From Chelonoidis abingdonii (Eukaryota; Chordata; Testudines; Testudinidae): a stretch of DNA of 64,000 nt. The DNA lies in assembly GCF_003597395.2 (NCBI RefSeq), contig NC_133770.1, positions 92,266,844 to 92,330,843 on the forward strand. Reading direction: 5' to 3'. Under the pieces are notes generated by a model. That model saw only the letters and a list, made by a program, of their open reading frames with translations, was not told where the DNA came from and searched no databases. Positions 1 to 10,100 of this stretch are shown piece by piece. Numbering within the stretch: the stretch's first letter is position 1; every line of letters begins with the position of its first letter. The position numbers and the translations under genes are program-made.

Positions 1-245
1 TTGGGAGCCATTAATAACTACTCTCTGAGTACGATTATCCATCCAGTTATGCACCCACCTTATAGTAGCCCCATCTAAATTGTATTTGCCTAGTTTATCG
101 ATAAGGATATCATGCGAGACCGTATCAAATGCCTTACTAAAGCCTAGGTATATCACATCCACTGCTTCTCCCTTATCCACAAGGCTTGTTACCCTATCAA
201 AGAAAGCTATCAGATTGGTTTGACATGATTTGTTCTTTATCAAGT
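1..245 (-). mobile_element. CR1 LINE fragment, reverse-transcriptase region, antisense
   Basis: Read on the minus strand this encodes a decayed CR1 reverse-transcriptase segment: [20 protein letters not shown], then a [16 protein letters not shown] stretch and [15 protein letters not shown]. This is the standard CR1 RT block around the AFDTV motif. The window edge cuts it on the RT C-terminal side, and the other side ends at a T-rich junction beside the CA microsatellite. Confidence 0.85.
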
Positions 246-291
246 TCTTTATCATGTATCAAACTGTGATCCTAATTCCAAGCATTATGTG

Positions 292-292
292 T

Positions 293-326
<34 letters not shown>
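292..326. repeat. (CA)n microsatellite
   Basis: About 17 uninterrupted CA dinucleotides, preceded by tgtgtgtac. It lies between an antisense CR1 fragment and a hAT element. Confidence 0.97.
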
Positions 327-329
<3 letters not shown>

Positions 330-342
330 CTGATCCAAAAGC

Positions 343-852
343 CAGGGCCATCCCTAGCCATTTTGGTGCCCTATGCAACCCCCCGCAGGGGGCCTCCATG
401 GGGGGTGGAGGTGCCAGGGGGGAAACTGCCCCCCAGCACAAGATGGCAAAGCAGGTTGGAGCCGGTCTCTCCACTTCCTGCCGCCCAGTGATTGAAGGGC
501 AGTTAGGTCGACCCCGCACTCACAGGGCAGCAGGAAGTGGAGTGACCTGGCCCCAGCCCGCTCCGCCCTGCTCCCCTGACTCCCAGCCTTGGGGGCAGAG
601 GGAAACCGCCCCCCAGCACTCACGGGGTGGCATGGCTAGGAGCTGGCAGAGTGGAGCAGGCTGGAGCCAGGTCACTCCATGTACCGCCACCAGTGAGTGC
701 AGGGTGCCCCACCCCTGCTGCAGTCCACAGGAGAGTGGGGCGGAGTTGGGAGGAGCAGGGGTGGAAAGGGATGGGGGCCCTGAGGAAGAGGCGGAGCAGG
801 GGCTGGAGCAGCATGCAGCTGCGTACTTTGTGTATGGGTAAGGATGGCCCTG
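343..852. mobile_element. Non-autonomous hAT-type DNA transposon with perfect 8-bp target duplication
   Basis: The ends are inverted: 'cagggccatccctagcc' at 343 against the reverse complement of 'ggatggccctg' at 842-852. The flanks carry the exact 8-bp duplication ccaaaagc (335-342 and 853-860), the length typical of hAT elements. The interior is GC-rich with repeated 'gcagagggaaa...ccccagcact' and 'gagcaggctggagccaggtc' variants, and has no transposase. Open frames crossing it are compositional. Confidence 0.85.
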
Positions 853-860
853 CCAAAAGC

Positions 861-2101
861 CCACTGAAATCAACAAAAAGACACATATACCCCCACTGAT
901 TTCATTGGGCTTTAGATCAGGCTCACAGGGCTCCACTATGTCTTACTGGAGCCAGTGTGGAAGAGCCGAAGTGAGTGCTAGGATTGCAACTGTTGATGGT
1001 AACAACATGATGCAGGAGCAGGGCAGGGCACTTTAGCTTCTAGGTCCTCTTTGCCAAACCATTTAAAGGCCAATCACAATCTGGTCCACAGTGGGTGCAG
1101 TTAAAATCTTGATACCTACACCATATAAATTTACTGTAGCACAATATTAACTGTATTTAGAATGGCAGATACTACAAATACCATGTGTGACAAGGCGAGT
1201 ACCCCACAACAGGCTCTGAATGGGTTAATATGGCTGGGGAGGACAATTAATATACCAGGCTTGGCTGCCTTGCAGGAATGGCTGGGCTTAACTGTGGATG
1301 AAGCCCAGCTGGGGAGAGGACTATAATCAGAGGAAGTTGAGAGCAGGAGGTGGTTGCAAGGAGGAGAGAAAGGAACTCTGCAATCCCTCTCTTTGGGACT
1401 AGAGAGGTTGTGAGGAGAAAGCCCTGAGGGAGAGTAAACCTGGGGATCCTAGCCTGAGTAGAGAAGGCTGGCAAGCCAGAGGAGGTGTGGCACAGGCTCT
1501 GGAGTGCACACTGAAAGCAGGGCAGGATTTGGACGTCCAGGGAGAGAACCCGAGGGTGTGTTCAGCTAAGGAACAAAGCAGGGGGACTGGAGGTGTACAA
1601 AGAAAAGAAAAATCAAGCCTGAGAAGTTATTATTTTCAGTTTGGGATTTTGTTGGGGGATTCTTGGGGAGAGCTCTAGGACACCTGCCCCTGAAATAAGG
1701 GTGAGCCTAGGGAGGTTGTGGCGAGAAGGTCTGAGAAAGGCCATGGTAGGAAGAAGACCAGAGAAGCAGCCACAAGCAGTTGGCCTGAGCAGACCTTGGC
1801 TGATAGTTATATGGTCCCTGGCCTGGCACCTGGTGTACTGAGAGGCCCCAGGTTCCCCTACCAGCCACTGATAGAATGGTGTGAGACCAGAAAAGGGGAC
1901 AAGGATGTCAAAGAGCCCTGAGAACATTGGTTTGTTGGACTTCTTGTGAGCCTAGAAGGGCTAGACTTAAATGATGACATGGCTGGAAGGTCGACTCACA
2001 AGAAGAAGTGGACCAAAGCAGCCATTGGCAGTGGGTGCCAGATGGGGATAGAGAGGCTATGACACACATGGAGGCACTCCAACAGTGAGGCCAGCCTTTT
2101 A
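861..2101. other. PDE1C 3' flank or intron, no gene recognised
   Basis: Downstream of the last exon seen in the window, this stretch is probably inside the last PDE1C intron. It contains purine-rich DNA around 1290-1760 (gagaggag and agaag runs) and some decayed repeat-like sequence. I see no coding exon; in particular nothing here encodes a PDE1C-like C-terminus. Confidence 0.5.
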
Positions 2102-2280
2102 TCATAGAATATCAGAGTTGGGAGGGATCTCAGGAGGTCACCTAGTCCAACCCCCTGCTCAAAGCAGGACTAATCCCCAACAGATTTTTGCCTGGATCCC
2201 TAAATAGCCCCCTCAAAGGCTGAACTCACAACCTGGGGTTTAGCAGGCCAATGCTCAAACCACTCAGCTATCCCTCCCCC
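2102..2280 (-). mobile_element. tRNA-derived turtle-type SINE with a CR1-like tail
   Basis: On the minus strand it begins with a tRNA-like head: gggatagctgagtggtttga (A-box-like) and gttgtgagttcagcc (B-box-like). A body follows, then a tail 'gggttggactaggtgacc...ccaactctgatattctatgat' that resembles the 3' end of CR1 LINEs. This is the structure of the cryptodiran turtle Pol III SINE, thought to be mobilised by CR1. It is one of the strongest taxonomic clues in the window. Confidence 0.85.
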
Positions 2281-3895
2281 CATAGCATGACACAATTAAC
2301 TACTGTGTTAAATATCAAGAAGATCTGAACAGCATCTATTGTATGCTGTACTAATGAATAGGAGGGCATTACTTGTTCGGGAAATGTAGAGGGAGAATCT
2401 GAAAATCATCTATCTCCAGTACTTCTGAAAATCATGTTCCCCATCTCCATTGCTTTCAGAAACTCCCAATAATATGAGGGCTCTTCTTGTAAGATGTTGC
2501 ATGCCCTCACAATTGCTCAGTGACTGAAGGATCACACCCATAATTCTTTATTTGAGGTTTCTCCCCCACCCCCAGTATCACTTTTGATTTCTCAGTTCAT
2601 TGCATTCTTGAATATTAAACCCTTTAATCTTTATCTCTTTGCCTCCTTAAGGCCTCAGTTCAACAAAGCATTTAAGTATGTGCTTAAGTCCATCCCTATT
2701 CAGCAAAGCACTAAAGCATATGCTTACTTCACATTAAAGTCAATAGGATCTAAGCTCATACCTCAAGTTGAGCACTCTGATTAAGAAGGATGGGCGGCTG
2801 AATTGAGGCATCAGAGATTAAACTTTTCAAGTTTTATAAATAATAGCCATGGGGGGTGGGGGAGGGAGGAGAAGAGGAAGGAGAGAGAGAGAAAGACAGG
2901 GTCTGCCTATGTGGAGCTCAATTAAGGGCTGGGATCTTATCATTGCAAAACTGGGACCTGTCATCAGAGAAGAATGCCCAGGTCCAATGGATATGTGCAC
3001 CATCCTTGCAAAATTTACATTAAAATTTACCAGTCAAAACACAAATGTCTACTCATATGCCCTTTATCATGATGATTGACAATGAGAAACTAATGATACT
3101 TTACTTGCCAACTGAAAAATAAAAATGACTTGTCCCAACTGTGTGTACGCAAGGATGATGAATGTCCAAATTAATATTCTTTCATTGTGTGCTCTCTTCG
3201 TGAGAAGCCACCAACGGTCTGACTGACACAGATTTCAAACTAATGTGAGGAGACAATTTTTGAACTTTCACTGAATATAATTTATTATGAAAAGTGGAAG
3301 TTATGAATATTATAATAGCTGGCCTACCATATCACTGCAGAATGGTAACGATAATTATCTTCTTGAAAGGAATTACCAAACAATCAAGATAATCAGGAGA
3401 ATACTTTACAAGAAGATATTACCACATAGGCATAGCATAAAGGAAGCAGTATTGAACCCAAGGAGATGGATGTTATGTTTCATGAGTCCAAAAGGCCCCA
3501 GAGTAATTATAACTCAAAAGTCTTTTCCAATAAATCAGAGCACAATTTCTTTTCTTGAGCAAGATACTGATTTTCAGAAATCATCCTTTTAAAGCATTTT
3601 TTGACACTTAAAGAATGACCCAATGGTGGAGAGAGCAGCAAAAGGAAGTTACCAAAAGCAATGAAGTGCATCTCATCCCCATATCATTTGAGAAGTATGT
3701 AAAACAAAAGGCTTCAGTCAAGTGTCTATCTGTTGCAGTTTAACGGGATTTCACATGTCCTTTCTGTGCTAATTCCCATTCATTCAAATAATGTTGGGGC
3801 TTTCTACCACAACATAGGAAAAATCCTATGCATTGTAGAAAGCTCCAACTCTACTCCCAATATTTCTCCCAAGGATAACAGCTACATATGTAAAA
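2281..3895. other. Intronic or flanking sequence with one old interspersed repeat
   Basis: At 2650-2785 there is a decayed copy of a common amniote repeat built of 'cagcaaagcacttaagcatatgc'-type phrases; a related piece lies near 33300-33430. A purine-rich run occurs at 2849-2900. No gene is recognised. Confidence 0.45.
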
Positions 3896-4470
3896 AGCAA
3901 CAACGAGTCCTGTGGCACCTTAAAGACTAACAGATGTATTGGAGCATAGCTTTCGTGGGTGAATACCCACTTTGTCAGACGCACGTAATGGAAATTTCCA
4001 GAGGCAGGTATAAATATGCAGGCAAGAATCAGTCTGGAGATAACCTCCCTGGACACACAATAGCAGATGTAAAGGTAGCCATCTTACAGCAAAAAAAACT
4101 TCAGGACCAGACTTCAAAGAGAAACTGCTGAGCTTCAGTTCATTTGCAAATTTGACACCATCAGATCAGGATTAAACAAAGACTGTGAATGGCTAGCCAA
4201 CTACAAAAGCAGTTTCTCCTCCCTTGGTGTTCACACCTCAACTGCTAGAAGAGGGCCTCAACCTCCTTGATTGAACTAATCTCATTATCTCCATAGTGAT
4301 TCTTGCCTGCGTATTTATACCTGCCTCTGGAAATTTCCATTACATGCGTCTGAGGAAATGGGTATTCATCCATCAAAGCTCATGCTCCAATACATTTGTT
4401 AGTCTATAAAGTGCCACAGAACTCATTGTTGCTTTTTACAGATCCAGACTAACACGGCTACCCCTCTGAT
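3896..4470 (+). mobile_element. Long hairpin retroposon (Penelope-like, hammerhead-bearing family), full-spacer copy
   Basis: Left arm 3896-4050 and right arm 4285-4470 are reverse complements over roughly 150 bases, separated by about 230 bases of unique spacer. The right end carries the constant tail cagactaacacggctacc followed by cctctgat. The element is flanked by an exact 16-bp duplication agctacatatgtaaaa (3880-3895 and 4471-4486). Each arm holds a degenerate hammerhead core: the right arm reads ctgagga, a stem, then caaa; the left arm on the minus strand reads ctgacaa, a gtgggt/acccac stem, then gaaa. Family assignment is inference. Confidence 0.7.
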
Positions 4471-5448
4471 AGCTACATATGTAAAAGGAATATCTAGTTT
4501 AGTTGTAGGTGGAGTGGGTTGCCAAGTGAGATGCACACACCCTGTGCATGTGGTATGCTCTATGCTAATCAACAGCTCCTGATCTCTCTAAGGGGAGGAC
4601 AGGGTAAGGGGAGGAAGGGGAGAACATCGCTAGCTATCCATTGAAGTCCTATTTGTGCTCTGTCCTGGAAGTTGAGATCTGCTGAGCTACCTGAACTGGC
4701 AGTCCCTAGGTTTGTAATTCGCAGGCTGGACTTTCTCAATGGAAGGCCCTTAGCTAGAATTTGTTTACTCACTCTGGCCTGAGTTTTGATTCCTTTTCAA
4801 GGCACACTGCAAGCCTATCTATTCACTCAGACACGCGCCAGATCTGCTTGAGCATGCATGCTAAAAATAGCAGTGTGGATATTGCGGCACAGGCCCGCTC
4901 CCAGCTGCAGTGTAAACATATCCTTGGGCTTTTCCTGAGAAGGTTATTGAGAGTGGTTTGGGAGTAGTTAGCTAGCTGACATTGACTCAGTTAGTGAGTG
5001 GCTTTATTGTCATTTTCTTTATTTCTGCCTTCTTAACAGGCATATATTTATAAAATGAAAAGGTAATATGCTTAGAACACTTTTAAGATCTCCACTAATT
5101 TCACACACTATATTTTAGGTTATATCAATTCAGGGATTCGTATGTCCCTTAGTTCAAACTAACTTGCTGAATATATTCTCTCATATTCATGCTCAAGCCC
5201 TGTCCCTCTGCAATTCTTGCTCTGGAAAATCTCCCTTTAGGAGAAATAGCACGGCTCAGGGGCAACTGAGAATAGCCTTATGATGGAGCTAATAATTAAA
5301 AAAAAAAATACAAAACAATGAGATGTAATTTTCACAAACACTTTCTCATCTTGGGGGGGGATAAGGTGGAGATGGTCAAAAAAAATTTTTTTTAACCAGG
5401 TCTATTAGCTGGTTTAAAAAAAGGGGTGAAACATGTCCCAAAAAAGTA
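4471..5448. other. Intronic or flanking sequence between two hairpin repeats
   Basis: Contains a decayed DNA-transposon-like fragment near 4800-4930 (ending cagtgtaaacatatcc) and A-rich tracts at 5299-5310 and 5380-5430. No gene is recognised. Confidence 0.4.
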
Positions 5449-5650
5449 TCAGAGGGGTAGCCATGTTAGTCTAGATCTGTAAAAAGCGACAAAGAGTCCT
5501 GTGGCACCTTATAGACTAACATACGTATTGGAACATGAGCTTTCATGGGTGAATACATGCGTCTGACGAAGTGGATATTCACCCATGAAAGCTCATGCTC
5601 CAATACATCTGTTAGTCTGTAAGGTGCCACAGGATACTCTGTCGCTTTTT
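5449..5650 (-). mobile_element. Short hairpin retroposon with the best hammerhead-like core in the window
   Basis: Inverted arms 5449-5560 and 5577-5650 form a long hairpin. The left end carries the full 'tcagaggggtagccatgtta' terminus (the tail on the minus strand) and the right arm stops early at the gtcgctttt region. It is flanked by an 11-bp duplication ccaaaaaagta (5438-5448 and 5651-5661). At 5563-5590 the plus strand reads CTGACGA, a 17-base stem-loop with 5 of 6 pairs, then GAAA, followed by gctcatgctc, a 2-bp mini helix and a UC cleavage-like dinucleotide. Confidence 0.75.
5563..5602 (+). ncRNA. Minimal hammerhead-ribozyme-like motif
   Basis: Core order is as in a type I hammerhead: CTGACGA (5563-5569), one extra A, stem II gtggat/acccat closed by a 4-base loop, GAAA (5587-5590), mini helix III gc-tcat-gc, then tc. 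One A-C mismatch and one G-U pair sit in stem II. Helix I pairing is not evident locally, so a monomer is unlikely to cleave efficiently. Minimal hammerheads of this kind, thought to act as dimers, are reported in animal Penelope-like elements. Activity here is not implied. Confidence 0.5.
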
Positions 5651-5779
5651 CCAAAAAAGTACTATTTTTAAAAACACAATTCAGTATTTCTACCAAAAAA
5701 ATGTTGCTAAAAGATTGAATTTCTGAGAATTTTGACTAGTTGTAGCTGTTATCATGATATGTTCCTTTTCTTTTCCCTA

Positions 5780-5890
5780 CTCCTTCTATATTTGTCTTTC
5801 TAGGCTGTAAGTTCTGGAGCAGGGACCCTGCCTGCCTTCCTGCTTGTACAGTGCCTAGCACTGATTCAGTGAAGGGATACAGCAAACAGG
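5780..5890. repeat. Old L3/L2-like LINE 3' fragment
   Basis: The phrase 'taagttctggagcagggacc' followed by gtacagtgcctagca is a common remnant of ancient amniote LINEs or SINEs. Low-confidence recognition from memory. Confidence 0.35.
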
Positions 5891-6226
5891 GCCTGCACTT
5901 GTCATAAAGAACAGCATAACAAAGGAAACAAGTCATATGTAAATTAAAAGCTTAAAAACTAAAGGGCCAGATCCTTTGCTTCTCCTGAAGTCCATCTGCA
6001 TCACTGGACCAGTGGAAAGGGACCTTAACCCAGCCCTGCAGCAGTTCATGAGCTATCTTTGATTCCCTCTTCCTCAGTACAATAAGCATGCACTCAGTGA
6101 AGCTGAGGATTTCTCCCAGACCATCTCTTTCAGCTTCCAGAGCGCACTGTGTACCTGATAGTTGCATTCTGATGTGGAGGCAAACCTCATCTTTACAGCC
6201 AAAGGTGCAGAAAGGTGCAGCTAGAG

Positions 6227-6577
6227 TAGGGGTTCTCAACCTTTTTTTTCCTGAGGCCCCCCAACATGTTATATAAACTGCACAGCCCACTTGTGCCACA
6301 ACAACTAGTTTTCTGCATATAAAAGCCAGGGCCAGCACATTAGAGGGTAGCAAGCAAGACAATTGTCTGGGGCCCCATGCCACAGGGGCCCCTACAGAGC
6401 TAAGTTGCTCAGCCCTGAGTAGTGGGGCTCAGGACCCTGGGCTTCAGCTCCAGGCAGTGGGGCTTCAGCTTTCTGCCCTGGGCCCCAGAGAGTCTAACAC
6501 TGGCCCTGCTCGGTGGACCTCCTGAAACTTGCTTGTGGTACCCCAGTGGGCCTTGGAACCCTGGTTGAGAACCACTG
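6227..6577. mobile_element. Non-autonomous hAT element with perfect 8-bp target duplication
   Basis: The left end 'taggggttctcaacc' and right end 'ggttgagaaccactg' are inverted. The flanks carry the exact 8-bp duplication agctagag (6219-6226 and 6578-6585). The interior has 'gtggggctcaggaccctggg'-type repeats and no transposase. The 'ggttctcaacc' end is the classic animal hAT terminus. Confidence 0.9.
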
Positions 6578-6837
6578 AGCTAGAGCATACAAGGGATTGG
6601 GTAATTTTTGATGCAGAACCTTGTGGAGTCCAGCTCCAAGGAGTTCCCAGAGAACTTCCCACCTGTGAAGGGAGCAATCTAGGGCAATGGAGGCTACGCC
6701 AACTGTTAAACAAGAGTAGTTTCCATGGAACTGCTCCAGGGCCCTATTCCTTTCTTCACACATCTCCCCAATATCTTGCTGAGATATTTGGGCTTGGGAC
6801 TGGATTCACCCCTTATATGAACAAAGAAAGGACTTAC

Positions 6838-7137
6838 CATTTTGGACATGCTGTTTCTCCTCTCCTGTTGCTTGGAGAGACTCACTGCCCTTGTCTGCTC
6901 TAGACTGGTTTTTCCCTTGAGAGGCTTCAATTTTGTTCACACCACTTTGCTGAGTCCCATTTACATGACCCTTGCTAGATTCTGTGCTCTTACTTTCCCC
7001 AGGATTTGGTTCTTTGCTGTCTTCTGACTTCGCTGTCGTGGTATCCTCGGCTGGACTTTTCTCTTCTTTTTCTTCTGTTTTCTTTTCATCTGTTCCCTGA
7101 TGAGCATTTTCCTCAGCTTCTTTCTTAGCTTTTTCTT
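6838..7137 (-). CDS. PDE1C: PDE1C charged C-terminal exon 10 of 10 in window ([10 protein letters not shown]...HVQNG)
   Basis: This 300-nt exon (phase 1/1, about 100 residues) begins [15 protein letters not shown] and continues as a very Glu/Lys/Ser-rich, probably disordered segment with no recognisable fold, ending EEKQHVQN and the first base of Gly. Joining to the previous exon gives [11 protein letters not shown], as in mammalian PDE1C. The acceptor is GATGCAG; an alternative in-frame AG 7 bases upstream would not keep the phase. A canonical donor GTAAGT follows at 6837-6831. If that intron were retained, the frame would read eight more residues (KSFLCSYKG-like) to a stop near 6806. The next exon was not found down to position 1. 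Confidence 0.92.
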
Positions 7138-10100
7138 CTGCATCCTCAGCAAAGGGAGAACCAAAATGAAGGGGGAATAAATCAAGACCATTAGCAGATT
7201 TGCCAGAGTGATACCATACACATTTTAATCCAATTTCAACCATGTCCTCTCAAATGATCTTAACTTAGATAAATGTGGAAATTAACATGACAAAAAAAAG
7301 AAAGACACAAAACCAAAACATTTAGGGTGAGATCTGCAAAGCGCTCAGTATTGGCCTAGCTGTATTCCCATTAAAGTCAATATTTGTTGTCACTTTTGAA
7401 AACCCCACCTCTAATGCAATTGCAAATATGGACCCCAACATTTTATATCTATGTATTTTAAAAAGCAAATTAAGTGAAGAACAGTTCAGCCATCCGTGTA
7501 AAGGGAAGGGGATTTCAGTCTCTCTCTGCTGGCTTCTTATGCTCTTCTTTTCCTCTCACTCTTCCCTGAGTTTTCCTTCCTTTCCTTTTGGTCTGATGCT
7601 CTGATTACTAATATTTTACATGTATACAGTGCCCTTCCATCCTGAATGATCGGAAATTGCTTCACAAAAATGCAATGATATACAGCCTACACGTGCACCA
7701 CAGGTGTGCAACCACCTCTGGGGTGGAATTTGCCTGGAACACCACAAACTAGTTTAAGTCAGAAAGAGAACAGTGGATCTAAGTGAAAGTGAAAGGAAGA
7801 TAAATTCAGCCCCTTTATCCCCTCGCCCATAAATCTGCTATTGGCGGCATGTCAGATAAGAAACATGGCCATGTAATTCAGCTGGCCTCTTCCTACCTCA
7901 GCTGCCCACTTAGGGCTGGTCTACACTAGGGGGCGGGGGGATCGATCTAAGATACTTCGACTTCAGCTAAGCTATTCATGTAGCTGAAGTTGTGTATCTC
8001 AGATTGATTTACCTTGGGTCCTCAAGGCGCAGGATCAACGTTCACAGCTCCCCCGTTAACTCCGCTACCGCCATTCGCGCTGGTGGAGTTCCGGAGTTGA
8101 CGGGGAGCGCGTTCGGGGATCAATATATCGCATCTAGATGAGACACAATATATCGATCCCCGAGCAATTGATCGCTACCCCCGCCGATAAGGCGGGTAGT
8201 CTGGACGTACCCTTAGTCAGCCATCTCCACTATTGGTCCTCTCTTTCCCAGGGACAGGATGCCTGTCAGCAGAATTGTGTACCTTTAGGCCTTGAGTACC
8301 TCTATCATTGGGCCACCTGTTTTGGCCATAGGGACTTGTTTATGAGTTTTAAAACAATGGAAGTACAGGAAGGGCAGTTAAGCATGGAAACAATCAGTCC
8401 TGAGCAATAATAGCATTTCAGATTACGCATGTAAAAGAAAGTTAATACAGAGTAGTAACTTCCTCTTTTAAAAGTAATCTGTGTTCATGTCCAGTAAACT
8501 GAACCTTGGGTTCTGCTGTGATAGCAAATACTTAGAACCAGTGATATCATTTTCCTATCTCTTAGGTAGTTCTCAAACTACTCTAATTCTGAGTAGTATT
8601 ACATAAATACAGAACTCTGGCTCCTTTGGACTGCTGAACAACGCCTACAAAGTGCTAAGCACCTTCAATTTAAATCCAGTTGCAGTCAATGAGAGTTGAA
8701 GAGTCTCTACATCTATGCAGAAGGTGCTCTGTATCTTGCAGGATCAGACCCTAAGCAAGGGAGTATGAATTACAAAATGTTTATTAAACATCTTCTCACA
8801 TGTAACAAAAATTCTTTTGACAACTGAATCAGAGTAATTTTCTCCAGAAAATGTACCAAAAAGAGGAACAAAACAGAAGGGGAAAAAATGTCATTTTTAT
8901 AAGAAGCATCAATCTATATTTCTTTGCCAGCAGCTGACAAAAGTTAATTAATTTTTAAATTAATAAATTATGGATCACATGAAAATATAATTAAATTAGA
9001 TATGAGCCTCCCACACTTTATTAATCATTTCTGCAATAATCTAGTCTCCATAGATGGCTCAGTATGCACATTGATATTATGCCTTAGGAGGTATGATACA
9101 GTGAAGGCTTCCCAGATACCTCCCCTGGTTTTGGAGACTCTGAAAAATTTGCTAACACTTTGCAACCTAACCACAGGAGATGGACAAAACTTGGTTAAAA
9201 ACTGCAGGGAACATTAATTCATATAGAGATTTATTATGATACTGCTAGAAATGTGCCTGATATTAAAATTAGTGTCACAACATGCTTGCTCTGTACAGTG
9301 CTTTTATACCTTGGGGCAGATGTTTATTCTGGTTCTTAACTTATAATTATTTAATAATGATCTTTTAAGTAGGAGGAACTGAGCAACAAACTCACTTATT
9401 TTGCCTACGGAGTCCAAGACATTTTCCAAAAATACTATACTCAGTATAAAAACACCACACCAAGTTTCTATTGAAAATATCCTTACAAAAGACATAACAG
9501 TATTCTACAGAAATGGTACAAATTAATTTCTTCTTTGCTTCTGATCGTAAATTGGTGTGTAATGTTGCTGTGCACTAATAAATAGCTGTTATGTGCTACA
9601 CCCTGACTGTGACTGCATTCCTATAAAGTACCTTATACATTATTGTTGTTGTTATTTTTATGTATTTGCAGTGTAATTATGTCTAGAGGCCTCAACAGAC
9701 ACTGAAGTTCCATTGTGGTAGGCCCTCTACAAATATACTGAACAATGGTCTCCATCCAAAAAGCTTATAAAATAAATAGGTACGTGTCAGGAAACAGAGG
9801 CATACAGAGGTAAAATGATCTGCCCAAGAGAAAAAAACAGGCCAGTGGCAGAACCAGGAACTGAACCCAGGTCTCCTAATTCCCAGTCCATGGCCTCACT
9901 TTCTACATCCCATTGCTCAGCGACAAGTCCTGTGTTTGTAAAGGTCTTTAGAATGAAAAGTTTTGTATAAATGTGGTTATTACAAACACACCCAGAAATG
10001 CATGAAGATTTAAAAATTGATGAGCAGAGATAAACCAGAACCTAACTAAAGGTGCATGTGTCCATTTGAATCATGTGACTTCCTCATGTATTTTTCAGTA

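Noticed and set aside
230..936. Open frames of 200 and 138 codons on both strands
   Set aside because: They run through a CA microsatellite and a GC-rich hAT element; low-complexity proteins with no domain.
2102..2280. Functional tRNA gene
   Set aside because: The tRNA-like head lacks a complete cloverleaf and is followed by a CR1-like tail; it is a SINE.
3896..5650. CRISPR-like or regulatory palindrome array
   Set aside because: The palindromes are dispersed mobile elements with target duplications in a vertebrate intron; no regular spacer array.
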